This document shows, in pieces, positions 11,301-22,570 of a stretch of DNA of 64,000 nt. Position 1 is the first letter of the stretch; each line of letters opens with the position of its first letter. The stretch is from Ananas comosus (lineage: Eukaryota; Streptophyta; Magnoliopsida; Poales; Bromeliaceae). The notes under the pieces are model-generated. The model was not told the origin of the DNA. It did not search any database and was given only the letters and a program-made list of their open reading frames with translations. Where the stretch lies: positions 4,740,465 to 4,804,464 of the forward strand of contig NC_033638.1 of assembly GCF_001540865.1 (NCBI RefSeq), given 5' to 3'. A program made the translations under genes and the position numbers.

Positions 11301-11857
11301 TGTACTTTCAACTAAGAAAGTAAAAAAACCTTTACCAAAGTCCTTCTCGAAATAAGTTCTCTTGCTTCTCCTTAATTCAGTTGGTGGGCTAGGTTCAATA
11401 GGATCTATACTATGAGGTATATCAGATGCAGGTATATGATCAGAAGAAGAAACATGTTCAAAAGTAGGTTAATAATCAGGGGTTGATCTAGAGATGCGAT
11501 TTTTGAAAGGAAAGATGTTTTCATAGAAGGTTGTTCTTTAGATTCAATCAAAGTATTGTTGAAAATTTCAAAAATCTCAGAGTTGGTCACTAGAAATCTA
11601 TATATATTGCTACCTAAGGAATATCCAATGAAAATGGCATCTATAATTTTAGGTCCAATCTTCTTTCTTGTGGGTTCAGGAATAGGTACCTTAGCTAAGC
11701 ACTCTCACATTCAGAAATAACTTAACCTAGACGCTCTTTCCTTCCAATGTTAATAAGGAGTTTGGGTTCTATCCTTAAAGGAAATCCTATTAAGGATATA
11801 ACAAGCTGATAAAAGAGCCTCCCCCCCACAAGTTCTGAGGTACACCAGAACTTAAAA

Positions 11858-12136
11858 TCATGGCATTGACCATATTCGATTCTTTCTTCCATCTACACCA
11901 TTTGACTGTGGTGAGTATGGAGCAGTAACTTCATGAATTATTCTATGTTCCTCACAAAACAGATTTAATTCATTTAAAGTATACTCGCCTCCTCTATCTA
12001 ACATTATAATTTTAATTCTCTTCTCTAATTGATTTTCAGCCTCTGCTTTAAAGACTTCAAATTTATTGAGGATTTCATCATTGGTCTTCAAGAGATAGGT
12101 GTAACAGTATTTAAAGTAGTCATCTATAAATGTCAC
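11858..12136 (-). pseudogene. copia integrase core fragment
   Basis: This 92-residue piece has FIDDYFKYCYTYLLKTNDE, with the first catalytic Asp, and IMLDRGGEYTLNE, with the second. It then has YSPQSNGV, after which the family has the catalytic Glu; here the following residues are DGRKN, so the Glu is lost. Together with its neighbours this places the fragment in the copia integrase. Confidence 0.75.
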
Positions 12137-12395
12137 AAAGTAATGAAAATTCCTCCATGGGTAAGTCCTTTATTAGAATCTCAGACATCACTATAAATCA
12201 GTTCAAGAATCTTGGTATCCCTATAAGGAAGAGATTTAAAAGGTTTCCCAGACTACTTAGCTTGAGTACAAATCTCATATTTGGATTTGAGATCAATCTT
12301 GAGTTTGGATACAAAGTTAAGATTGATCAATTTTAGTATAAATTTAAGGTTCGCATGCCCTAATCTACCAAGCCATACATCACAAGATTCAATAT

Positions 12396-12707
12396 TTAAA
12401 ATATTAGTAGAAGTAGGAGCAAAAGAAGAATTTTTATTATCAACAAAAGGAATACATTCAATTTGAATAAATTTTCAGATATAGAACCTTTTCTAATAAA
12501 CATTTTTACCTTAGAAATTACAACTTTATTGGATTCTAATGCAATCTTATATCCTAATTGAACTAATAAAGATCCACTAATCAGGTTCCATCGGATCTCG
12601 AGAGAATGCTGCACATTATGAAGGATCAAACTCTTTCCAGAAGTTAACTTCAGCTTGATTGATCCGATCCTCAACATATTGACAGCTTTTCCATCTCCAA
12701 CGGTCAC
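12396..12707 (-). pseudogene. copia protease-end / GAG-pre-integrase fragment
   Basis: The residues TVGDGKAVNMLRIGSIKL and, later, LILHNVQHSLEIRWNLISGSLL match the region just after the copia aspartic protease active site (a typical VGDG... and L.NV.......NLIS pattern). It sits between the zinc knuckle and the integrase core, as expected. It is isolated by stops on both sides and ends in a low-complexity Leu/Ile tail. Confidence 0.6.
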
Positions 12708-13517
12708 ACATCCTCTACTTGTGCCCTGATAAGACGAGAATAAGAACCAATTAGTACAAACATAGACATTAGTTCCTGAGTGTAACTACCAGTTTAAATC
12801 ATGATAGGTAATGTTAACATTGGGTACAAAAGAGACTGACCTAAAAGTAGAGGAAGAAAATTCGCCCTCAATCATGTTGACCTGAGGCTTAGGATAGTTA
12901 TTGCTATTGTTTTGGCCCTGCTTGTAGACAGCCTTATCTTTCTTTCAATAAAAGCATTTTAAAGCAAAATGGTTGTCCTGGCCACATACATAACAGAAAC
13001 TACCCTTTTTTTTGTTCGATCCCACTAGATTGGTTGGTATTGGGTTTCTCGTAATGGTTTCGGTTTCGGTTCGGGTTCCTACCCTTAAAGCCTTTACCCT
13101 TAAATTTGAAATTTTTATGGATTTAGGCTCATGGCTCTAGTTCTGAATCTCGGTTAGGTTTATATTTGATCGATTGTTGGATAGTTTAATCTCCTTAAGT
13201 CGGTATTAGTCTTCTATTCTATAGCTTGGATTACCGACCTAAGTTTAAGTTCTCTGGGTTCGTCTAAGCTCTTGGGCAAATTTGGTTTAGGAAAGGAGTA
13301 ATTTGTCTAGTAGACAAGTAGCCAGATAGGTTTCATCTAAGGTTGAACCATTCTTATGAATCTTTTGGACAAACTTCTGAAATTGGTGGATTTGATCATT
13401 TATAAAAATGTTGTCTACCATTCTAAAATTGTTAAATTTAGTAATGGTAAACCTAGCAATGCCTTTATTATCACTAATGTAGGTATCTTCTAGGGCATAC
13501 CATAAATATTTGGCAGT

Positions 13518-13838
13518 TTAATATTTTCTATAAGTTTCACAAAGTTTGTTAGATAGACAACTAAGTATTCTAAACCTATAGTGAAATTCAATTTCCTTGG
13601 GGGATTTATTAGATTTAGGTTCTATAGCTGAGGTAGTAGCAAATTTAAAAGAATTAGATAGAGGAGTTAGCGGAGGAGGACCAAAAAAAATTTTAGAAGT
13701 AGGAAAAGGATGTGTTTTTTCAATTACAGTTATGAGGCCTAAGGTAATAAGCCAAGCCTCTAACTGTTTTCGCCACCTCAAAAAGCCTACCCTTTTAAAT
13801 TTTTTTGGCTTAAGGCAAGAAGAATCATCAAATGCCAT
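13518..13838 (-). pseudogene. copia gag fragment
   Basis: The 106-residue frame starts MAFDDSSCLKPKKFKRVGF and contains the WRKQLEAWLITLGLI segment, which resembles the N-terminal gag motif of copia polyproteins (a Trp/Leu-rich helix near residues 22-38). It ends early at a stop, but similar residues continue in other frames toward 13000. There a CX2CX4HX4C zinc knuckle (CYVCGQDNHFALKC, 12995-12964) is intact. No function is expected. Confidence 0.6.
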
Positions 13839-13934
13839 TCTAAATAACCAAGTTGAGGGAATAAAGAAACTAAGGATAATTAGAATGAGCTACAAAAAAG
13901 GTTCAAAAAATCTTTTAAGAAAAACAATCATATT

Positions 13935-14099
13935 ACCGACCGTCCCTAGAGCAAGTGGCAAAGGGCTTGGTGGTTGGTACCCGAGACCAAAGTTCGAATC
14001 CTAGTTGATTCACATTTCTAGCTAAGTTTATTTCTAAATGAAATAAACGAAGCGGGTAGCGTGCTACCTATCTCTCTCTCAAAAAAAAAAAGAAAAAAG
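13935..14099 (+). mobile_element. tRNA-derived SINE with 18-bp target-site duplication
   Basis: The element is flanked by perfect direct repeats AAGAAAAACAATCATATT at 13917-13934 and 14100-14117. It has an A-box-like AGTGGCAAAGGGCTTGGTGG near 13954-13973 and a B-box-like AGTTCGAATCC near 13991-14001, about the spacing of a tRNA promoter, and ends in CTCTCTCTC plus an A-rich tail. The target-site duplication, A-tail and pol III boxes together define a SINE. It lies in the leader of the dead copia element, so it is younger than that element. Confidence 0.9.
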
Positions 14100-14130
14100 A
14101 AGAAAAACAATCATATTTGTTAAGATTTCT

Positions 14131-16133
14131 TGTAGTGTACTAAGTTCCGGTAAACTATACTGAAGTTTGGCCAAATTGCGCAAAGAACAGTTGAGAGATG
14201 ATTTAGACATGCTTGGAAACAAATTTCGAGAGTTTTGGAACGATTAGAATTGAACTAGAGCTCTAAAGAGCGAAAATAAAAATTTTGAAAAATGTGTTTT
14301 TGGACTTCTGGACTCTCGGGTCCGGATCTTGACTTGAGGATCCGGATCTTGATATAGGCCAGAGTATCAAAGTCTGAACCATGACAAGAGGGTCCGGACC
14401 TTGCCTACGCAAAATAGAAAACTAGTTATGGGGTACAAACCTTGGCTCCAGGATTTGGACTCTTCGCTTGCAGACAACCCAGATCGGGGACATTTCTGTA
14501 ATTTTGGTAAAAAGGGGGCTCAACCCCACACCTCCGTCCTCTCTCTCACTTTCTTCTTTTCTTTCTTGAAATCTCCTCAAAACTTGGAGATTTGGAGAGA
14601 TTGATCTTAGAAAGGACTTGGATGTCTGGAGCAAGCTTCTTGGAGTAAGAAGATGCTTGGAAAATTTGAGATTGAGATGAGTTCTTGGTGTTTTGAGTTA
14701 GGGTTTTGGGTTTGATTCTTTGTTTAGAGATTTTAGCAATCTCTAACTAAATCTAGACCGCACCAAATGGTAGAGATTTGCCATGAGATTTGGAGCTTTG
14801 CCATTGTTTTGAAAAACCTTGGTTTAAAATAGGGCTTTTGTTTTGAATGAGTCAAAAAATTATTTGACTCTTTAAAACCCTAATTAGATGGTAGGAAATC
14901 ATGTGGGATAATTTGATTTCTTGAAATAAAACTATTTGAGAGTTCAAAAATGGTAACGAACCATTTTTCTTGTATTAGGGTAAGGAAGCTTGGCATAAGC
15001 TTGTAGCCCAGGGAATTGGCCTAATTGCAAGTACCTACAAGCAATTAGGAGCATTTTGAGGTGGGTTGTGCTTGACTATAGGTTGTGCTTGACTAAAGAG
15101 ATTAGATCACTTCCATGTCTAAGTGAAAAATAACTATATTAAGTTATTTGTGGAATGGATACATGAATATTGACATAAGTAGTGGAATGCAAACGTTATG
15201 CACGTGGTTGCATGTAGTGCACATGAATCAAGGGCATCATATCTCATGGATTAATGGATGCATGTATGGTATTCTTGCATATTATGTTATGACTCGTGAA
15301 TGAATGCTTACATGATTAGTGGAATGCATATGTTATGGATTAAATGGTAGGTTGTGTGCACCGAAGTGACTTGGTCATCTCACATGTCTAGAGAGTAATA
15401 GTGAAAACAAGTTAATTTTTATTGCATGGTAATTTGAATGTTAGATATGCATGTTAGAGGCACATGCTACTTGGATGATTTTAGTTTACTACCTATGTAT
15501 GAGTAAATGTGCATACATCTAATGTATTAAATTTAGAGTTACTAATTTGCATAAGATAAATGGATGCATGCATCGTTATTTTGTATACCTATGTTGTAGA
15601 CTGAATGATAGGGTGACTTTCTTGAGGGTCATTAGATAACTCAATACTTAAATGTAGAAAACATAGTGTCATTGGAATATAAGTTGGAAACATAGTGGGT
15701 AGAATACCACTTGGACATGATGGCTTGAACCTAAAAAGGTTGACAATATAGAGTAAAGACAATGGACCTTTGTGACCATAGAAGAAGGAATTTCGAAACT
15801 CCTAGCAACCTATGGCCGGGAGTGCACAAATTGCCACATAATGCCAAAGGAGTGACTCAATACCTATGAGCTTATGGTCAGGGGTGTGTAGAAATCCACC
15901 TAATGCCAAGGTGAGAGGTGAGATGAGTGAACTCGCTTAAATTTGTAATAGAAATAGTTTACTTTATATCTTGTGATACTCTCCTTATACAACGTATGTA
16001 TTCATTTCTTGCTTGGAATATATGGTGTATACATGCTTGTGACACCTTGGACGGATAGGAAAAACTCTGTCCATTCGGCGGGTCTAGTGCACGAGCCCTC
16101 TGTGTGGTTTTGTTGTGGTCTTGGGGCGTGACA
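14131..16133 (+). mobile_element. Solo gypsy LTR with TSD TTTCT
   Basis: The 2003-bp sequence starts TGTAGTGTACTAAG and ends GGGGCGTGACA. The five bases on either side (14126-14130 and 16134-16138) are both TTTCT, a perfect target-site duplication. A pyrimidine-rich stretch near 14530-14580 follows the presumed core promoter, and three TCCGGA motifs occur near 14320-14392. No internal coding sequence remains, so it is a solo LTR left by LTR-LTR recombination. It sits 13 bp beyond the right SINE duplication. Confidence 0.9.
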
Positions 16134-16345
16134 TTTCTACCCTAGTCAGCCAAAATAGTTTTGGATTTAATTTTTTAAAATTAATATCTTATCACTGCTC
16201 ATTTAGCAGCAAACGGATGGCTCAAACAATTTAAAAGTTTGATTTCTATTAGATATTTTTGAGTAAATAATATATGCAACTAAACAATATCTATATAGCA
16301 AACAGAGTATAAACTGAAACAATAAGAAAAGCATAAATTAAAAGT

Positions 16346-16960
16346 GGTGTTGTCGGTTACAAGATGCTTGTTTGAAGTGCTGGATTATGTAAAGTCATGT
16401 TCCCAGTCGATATGCAGAGAGTTTGTTTCTAATTTGATCTAATCTTGTTCCAAAAGATTAGGGATAGTCCAGAATCACTTTAAAGAGGATTCTTAAGAGG
16501 ATATCAACTGCTAGATGTGAATCAGACTCAGATGGAAGGTGGAGATTGTTTCCTACTAGAATTGGGATTTTAGAGTTATATAAACCCTTGCAATTAATCT
16601 TTTAGATATAAGCTTCATTGTAGACACTCTAATTGAGAGGAAAATGTGGAGAGCTTCTGAGAGAGAGTTTCTTGTAATCCAATTTACTCCTTTATACTTT
16701 TGTGCCGTGGATTAATCAAAGAAAGCATTGAGGTGGTCTTGCCCGTGGATGTAGGTCGACTCATGATTGGTCGAACCGCGTAAATCTTGTGTTCTTGTGA
16801 TCTCTTATTTTCTTTATTGCTTTGTTATCCTTATGCTTATTTTTCCTACGATCATTTTCATCTCTTACGTCTACGAAAAATCCTGTTTTCGGTGTGCTCG
16901 TGTGCTGTGCAGGTTTGAGGTGTGTTCGGTAACTCCACGGCCGGTCCCTTCATGAAGGGT
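16346..16960 (+). mobile_element. copia-like LTR remnant
   Basis: The order resembles a copia LTR: a TATA-like TTATATAAACCC near 16574, then a GAGAGAGAG stretch, TTGTAATCC, then GCCGTGGATTAATCAAAG, GTGGATGTAGG and GAACCGCGTAAATC. The start TGTTGTCGGTTAC is a candidate left end. I could not fix the right end or a target-site duplication. It is on the plus strand, so it is not the LTR of the antisense copia element to its left. Confidence 0.5.
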
Positions 16961-17099
16961 GTGTCGTTAGCAACTGTGTGTTCCAATCCTACCTAAAGAA
17001 AATTTTTTTAACTGTAATAAAATAGTAAAAATTTACTGTAGCAATTTTTCTTGTAGAAAAACGGTAATTTTATGAGCTACAGTAAAATCAATTTTTTTG

Positions 17100-17600
17100 G
17101 AGGAAAGTTTCAAATACCACCCCTGTGGTTTCACACTTTCTCACTTTAGTATCCTGTGGTTTAAAGTGTATCAATTTAGTGCCCTGTCACTACAGGAAAA
17201 ATCGCTGGTAGAGGCGGTTGTCAAGAGGCGGTTGTTATAACCGCTTCTATGTTTTACATTAGAGACATATTAGAGGCGGTTTAACACAACCGCCTCTATA
17301 TCTTGAAAAAAAAAAAAACTAAAATTTTCATTTTTTTTCATTTTATTATTGATTCTACTAATTTTTTTCGTTAAATCAGTGACAAAGTTAAAACTAAAGT
17401 GTACTAAAATGAATATTCGATCGATAAATTTAGCTAGGGTATCTGAAGTTTTTTGTATATAATTTAACAAAATATTAACGAAAAAGCTGAAGAAAAGATA
17501 AAAATGAAACCATAGGACACTAATTTGATACACTTTAAACCACGAGGTACTAAAGTGAGAATGTGTGAAACCATAGGGGTGGTATTTGAAGTTTACCCTT
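17100..17600. mobile_element. Long-TIR MITE interrupted by a CACTA end
   Basis: The left arm (about 17103-17187, AAATACCACCCCTGTGGTTT...) and right arm (about 17511-17597) are inverted repeats of about 80 bp with a handful of mismatches. The family start GGTAAACTTCAA is visible, inverted, at the right end. The left arm is broken at 17187, where CACTACAGGAAAAATCGC begins. No target-site duplication could be fixed. Confidence 0.75.
17188..17315 (+). mobile_element. CACTA transposon terminus (single end)
   Basis: CACTACAGGAAAAATCGCTG is the characteristic CACTA-superfamily terminus. It is followed by subterminal repeats of AGAGGCGGTT in both orientations, near 17209, 17226, 17238 (inverted), 17271 and 17290 (inverted). 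No matching second end is seen before the MITE resumes, so this is a truncated copy. Confidence 0.75.
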
Positions 17601-17724
17601 TTATTTAATTGCAAGAAAAGAGTAATGTTTAACAATAATGTTTAAAGAAATCAAAGCCCTTTTTTTTACTCACCAAAATAAAATAGTAAATTTCAACAAC
17701 TAGAATAGACAATAAATTAGATAA

Positions 17725-18305
17725 TAATATACAACTACACGTTCAAGTGCTAATCCCGAAAAATTTATATTTGAATGCCAATCATACAAACAAGTTAACA
17801 AACAAATTATATGCATGACAAAATTAATTTAATATAGATTAGCACTTGTTAAATTGTGAATCAAAACCAGATAGGATTACGCCTTAAATTGTTAGAAAAA
17901 TCGTATTGAAAATTCGATTGTGATTAATTATCTAACTAATTTTGTGATAAAATTAATAAATGAACTTACAAGCGAGCACTAAGTTCCCAAAAAAATTGCC
18001 AAAGAAGGAAGCCGGAAATAATTGAGTCGGAAGCGTGTGTTGCACTGCCCTAAGATGTATTCTTGTCCTTTGTGCGGGATCAACTGGAAACACCGCCCCA
18101 AGATATGACTGAAATTCCTTCTACGAGCACGGACGTAGAAGAAGTTGACGCAGTAGCTTCCAACACCCAGCAACAAAGAGATCGAAATAAAATGAAAATT
18201 GAAGATGAAATAGATCTTAAGCAAACTTTCTTTTCAATATAATAATTTTTCTCTCTACAATGTTCATTACCTATGAACAGTAAAAATCGAGTATAAATAG
18301 AGGTG
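17725..18305 (-). repeat. Copia-like LTR, inverted arm 1
   Basis: The segment is about 75-80 percent alike, inverted, to 29640-30195. Matching landmarks are CCGCCCCAAGA, GGATTACGCC, CACTGCCCTAAG and AACTTACA. Read on the minus strand it has a CTGGGTGTTGGAAG...GTCAAC stretch and a GTAAGTT, similar to known copia LTR layouts, but I see no element between the arms that would own them. The arms were about 1.4 kb apart before the Tekay element inserted next to arm 1. Confidence 0.6.
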
Positions 18306-18310
18306 AGAAC

Positions 18311-20887
18311 TGTCACGCCCCGGGACCGATACCAATTTGGGTCGGCCGACCACGTCAAACAGACGCCGAACGGACAGAGTTTCCCTTGTTCGCCCAAGGC
18401 TCATCACCTGTACATTTTCAAGTAGAGAAAAGTACTAGTGGAAACATACACAAATGGCTTACACGAGGGTAAGCAATAACCATGAGTGAAAGAAAAGAAA
18501 CTAAACATCTACACAAGTACTATGATTCTTTTTTGATCACATACATTGCATTCATAGTTCTTTACATACTTTTCATCATTTCTTTTTACATCACATTCTC
18601 CTCAAGATAAACATTACATTCTTTTTCTTTTACATCTCAATTCATCAAATACAAAAGATGAAGTAAGGGAATGCTACTACAAAATGTAAACCCAACTCTG
18701 GTGGCTTCTGACTAAGGTGCGATACCTTTACCGCGGTCGCTCGCCGGCTCGCTCGGTCCCGGCTCTGTGGAATAGTGGGGTAAGAACTACAACAAAGTTC
18801 CCAGTGGGTTCGGCCCCAATCTCACCGACTTTCCCGCTAGGACTAACTCAGGCATAATAGAAAGAAAAAGCAAAATAGTAACCAAACTATAATCATGATG
18901 CTAATATGCCTGAACAATAAGGCAAGAAATATGCTCAACGTAAATCATGCAAGTATGCAAGTTCTTTGTTCTTTAAACTTTGTTCTTTGTTCTTTAATCT
19001 CACGGCTAACCCGAGGGTTTCGCCACATTAACTTGCCTACATTAAGTCCATTATCGCGGGCCCTCAGCTTCCTCCCGCTAAGACCGTCCTCGGGTTTACT
19101 CCAACCCGTAATGCAAAACTCTGGAGCGCATCGCTCGAGGGGGAGCGACCGCCCTCGAGCACGGAACTCATAGCAAGTATGATCGATCCTTAACTCTAAG
19201 GATATATGGTTCAATCATTGTCTTTACACTAACTCTAGTATTCTTTACATCATTTTATTTTGCTAACTCTAGCAATCATTGTTCTTTAACTTCACTCATT
19301 CTTTATGCCACTTTCTTTTTCTTTACTTGTCTCTAATCATTATCATTGTTCTTTGCGTCACATTTCTCTTTGATGCCACACACACTAACTCTAGTGTCAA
19401 TTTACTTTACATTATCGAATGCCACTCGATTTATGTTTTATTGTGTCACTTTGTTCTTTCATCTCATTGGGTGCTCACATTATATCTCATGCATACATAT
19501 AGGGTTGAATAGGTTCTCAAACATTTCAAATAGCACGTGTACTCACATCATGCAACACTCACATTTATAACATCACATCTACCCTATAATGCATGCAACA
19601 ATATAAACATATGCTCAATTGAATGACACATTAGGCATAGAGGAAATTCCAACAAGTTTGGATAGCACCACCCACCTCGTAGGCGTACTAGGATGCTACA
19701 ATGATTTTCTTGTAATTTTTAGACTCCTAGTTCATCACCTGCGGCAAAATGAAGCCATATTAGGCCATTTTGCTCATATCTTTACATAGGCTTTTCGTAA
19801 CGTCAATCCAAGCGCACCAACGCGTCGGAAATACCCCCAATTAGGTTTCTAGAGGGTCAATTTCACTTTGAAGTCCTTCCGAGCAAAAGCCCCAATTTGG
19901 GTGCCCTAGCTCCAACACATACACAAAATCTAGGATTTGATCTCATTAGGAAACAAAAGAGAGTTTAATCTACTCAAGAGATCCCATTAAAATCCTTTTT
20001 AGCTCAATCAAAATCCTAGTTTGGATTCTACCATGAGAGAGGTTGAAGCTCACCTCACAATTTCACTACATATACCCAATCCATGGCTGTGATCTCAACA
20101 AGAAGCAAAAGATAGCTCCAAATACTCAAAAGGTTCTTTTAAAACCATTTCTAGGTCATTTGGTTCTCATTCTAGGATTTTACCATGAATAGGGTTCAAG
20201 CTTACCTCAAAGCTCTCCTTTCTTTGTGTTAGAGGTGAAGGAGAGGGAGTTACTTCACTCCTTCTTCTTCTTCTCGACCTTCCTTCTCTTTTCTTCTTCT
20301 TCTTTTCCTTTCTTTCCTTTCTTTTCTTCTTCTCCTTCTTGTCTTCTAAAGAGAGAAAGAGAGGAGAGAGTGTGTGAGAGGGAGAGAATGAGAGATAGGG
20401 CCCTCATAACCCCTCAACATAACCCATGGGTTGCAAAAATGCAGATAGGCCCCTCAACTTTCACTCTATTCACACTACCCAGACTGGGCATTTTCGGGCT
20501 GGGGGGACCGGTCTCTCCTTCAGGGACCGGTTCCCATAGCCCCTCCCCGTGGTCAGCAGGGCTCCCGCGCGCAATGCGACCGGTCTCTCGAGGACCGGTC
20601 TCTCTAGCAGGGACCGGTTCCCGTGAACCTGATCTTTGGGACTTAGCCGATTTTCCCCTTTTCTCATCTTTCATGCGTACGGGGACCGATCTCTCCTTCA
20701 GGGACCGATTTCCGAGAGCACAAAACCTGCAGAATGCAGATTTTTGATTCTTTAGCTCTCGAAAACCTCCCACAATGCACTTTTGATCCTTTTAACACCT
20801 TCGGACTTTTCGAAGTGTACCATCCTCGCACTTTGGTCAATTTGACTAAAGTTCGTTATTTATTTTTCGAATTCTCGGTATATTACA
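18311..20887 (-). repeat. 3' LTR of the Tekay element
   Basis: On the plus strand it starts TGTCACGCCCCGGGACCG and ends ATATTACA, the TG...CA form. Positions 20495-20720 hold an array of ACCGGT motifs in GGGACCGGT(C/T)(T/C)C context. A CT-rich block at 20255-20345 becomes a GA-rich one when read in the sense direction. Small reading frames inside are not genes. Confidence 0.93.
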
Positions 20888-20900
20888 TTCTCCACCCCTT
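20888..20900 (-). other. Polypurine tract of the Tekay element
   Basis: Read on the minus strand this is AAGGGGTGGAGAA, directly abutting the 3' LTR, as needed to prime plus-strand DNA synthesis. Confidence 0.8.
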
Positions 20901-20932
20901 AAAATAATTTCGTTCGCGAAATTACACATACC

Positions 20933-22570
20933 TTAACTTGTCAACTCAAATAAATGCGGATAGTCTCTCCGCATGGTCTCCTCAAGCTCCCAAGTGGCTT
21001 CTCGTGCTGCATGGTTGCTCCATTGGACCTTCACATATGAAATTTTGCGACTCCGCAACTTCCTTTCTTCTCTTTCGAGGATGCACACCGGGTACTCCTC
21101 ATAAGACATATACTCACGTAACTCCACGGGCTCCTACTCCAATACATATGTCGAGTTTCGAATATACTTTCAGAGATTTGACACATGGAAAATATTGTGA
21201 ACTCCAGCGAGTCTCGGTGGTAGTGCGAGCTTGTACGCTATCGCACCCACACGCTCCAATATCTCGAATGGTCCGACATAACGGGGGCTTAGCTTCCCGC
21301 GGACCCCAAATCGCTTTACTCCACGCATCGGCGACACTCTCAAAAATACGCGGTCTCCAACTGCGAACTCTAAGTCCTTTCTTCGCTTGTCGACATAACT
21401 CTTCTGCCTTGACTGCGCTGTTGCTAACCGTTGACGGGCAAGGCAGACTTTTTCCTCCGCCTCCCGCACTACATCCGGGCCAAGAGCCGTTCTCTCGCCC
21501 ACGTCGCTCCAATGAATAGGAGAACGACACTTTCGACCATATAGTGCCTCAAATGGCGCCATCGCTATGCTATCTTGATAACTGTTATTATATGCAAATT
21601 CCGCCATCGGCAGAAAATCATGCCATCCTCCTTTATAATCTAGTACACACACTCAAAGTAAATCCTCAAGGATCTGTATTGTCCGCTCTGACTGTCCATC
21701 ACTCTGAGGATAAAACGCTGTGCTAAAGTCGAGCCGTGTGCCTAGCGCGTCTTGCAAGCTCTTCCAAAAGTGGGATGTGAATCTGGGGTCTCGATCCGAT
21801 ACAATTGATACCCGAACCCCATGAAGTCTCACAACCTCGTTGAGATAAACTTGAGCTAACTTGTCTCCCGACCACGTAGTATGTATCGGCAAGAAGTGTG
21901 CCGACTTTGTTAATTGATCCACTATCGCCCATATCACGTCTTGTCCGTCTTGTGATCGAGGCAAACCGGTAATAAAGTCCATCGCTATATCTTCCCATTT
22001 CCAAACAGGTATTGATAGATTTTGTAGCTTTCCCGCCGAAAATCGGCGCTCTGCTTTCACCTGTTGGCACGTTAGACATTGTGCCACGAACTCCCCAATG
22101 TCTCTTTTCATATTCGGCCACCAATAATGCTCTTTCAAGCCCTTGTACATTTTAGTACCGCCCGGGTGTATACTATAAGGAGATTGGTGCGCTTCTTGCA
22201 TGATCGCTCTTCGAATATCACTATCTTTGGGCACGCACCAACGATTTTGAAATCGGAGTGCGCCATCGGCTCCAATGCCAAAATCCTCGGCACTACCGTT
22301 CTCAACTTCACCTCGTATCTTCTGAAGATAAGGATCCAAAGCTTGAAGTTCTTTGATCCTTTCCAATAGGGTCGGTTGCACAACTAATACGGCAAGTGTA
22401 GCCAGCACTCCCGGCGCTACCACTTTCAACCTAAGCCTTTGCATCTCCTTTTGCAATAGCGGTTGAGGCGTAATTGCCATCGCTAAGTTCTCCGCCGATT
22501 TTCTTAGAGCATCGGCCATGACATTGGCTTTTCCCGGGTGGTATAGTATAGTGACATCGTAGTCCTTCAA
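20933..22570 (-). pseudogene. Tekay integrase with C-terminal chromodomain
   Basis: Integrase inserts the element cDNA into chromatin. The zinc-binding HHCC region is visible (HQSPYSIHPGGTKMY, then CLTCQQ). The catalytic Asp residues lie in MDFITGLP and VSDRDPRFTS, and the Glu in QSDGQSERT. A GPF/Y-like module (YVGPFEILERVG) follows, then a chromodomain (YVKVQWSNHAAREATWELEE), which in chromoviruses guides integration to heterochromatin. Two in-frame stops break it, after IQILEDLL near 21653 and after FHVSNL near 21170. All parts stay in one frame. The last residues are YPHLFELTS. Confidence 0.9.

Larger units (their letters stand above)
10915..13916 (-). mobile_element. Ty1/copia element, antisense, 3'-truncated and decayed
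   Basis: Read on the minus strand the order is gag (13838-13518), zinc knuckle (12995-12964), protease/GAG-pre-integrase (12707-12396), integrase (12136-11858) and N-terminal reverse transcriptase (about 11300-10915). Integrase before RT is the copia order. The rest of RT, RNase H and both LTRs are missing. Many frameshifts and stops separate the pieces, so it is long dead. The leader between gag and its lost LTR is interrupted by a SINE (13935-14099). Confidence 0.8.

Noticed and set aside
20226..20773. Frames of 119-173 codons in the Tekay LTR
   Set aside because: They lie in LTR sequence with a CT/GA-rich block and ACCGGT repeats; the homologous positions in the other LTR do not keep the frame.
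21114..21530. Frames overlapping the Tekay integrase on other frames and strand
   Set aside because: The minus-strand integrase/chromodomain frame accounts for the region.
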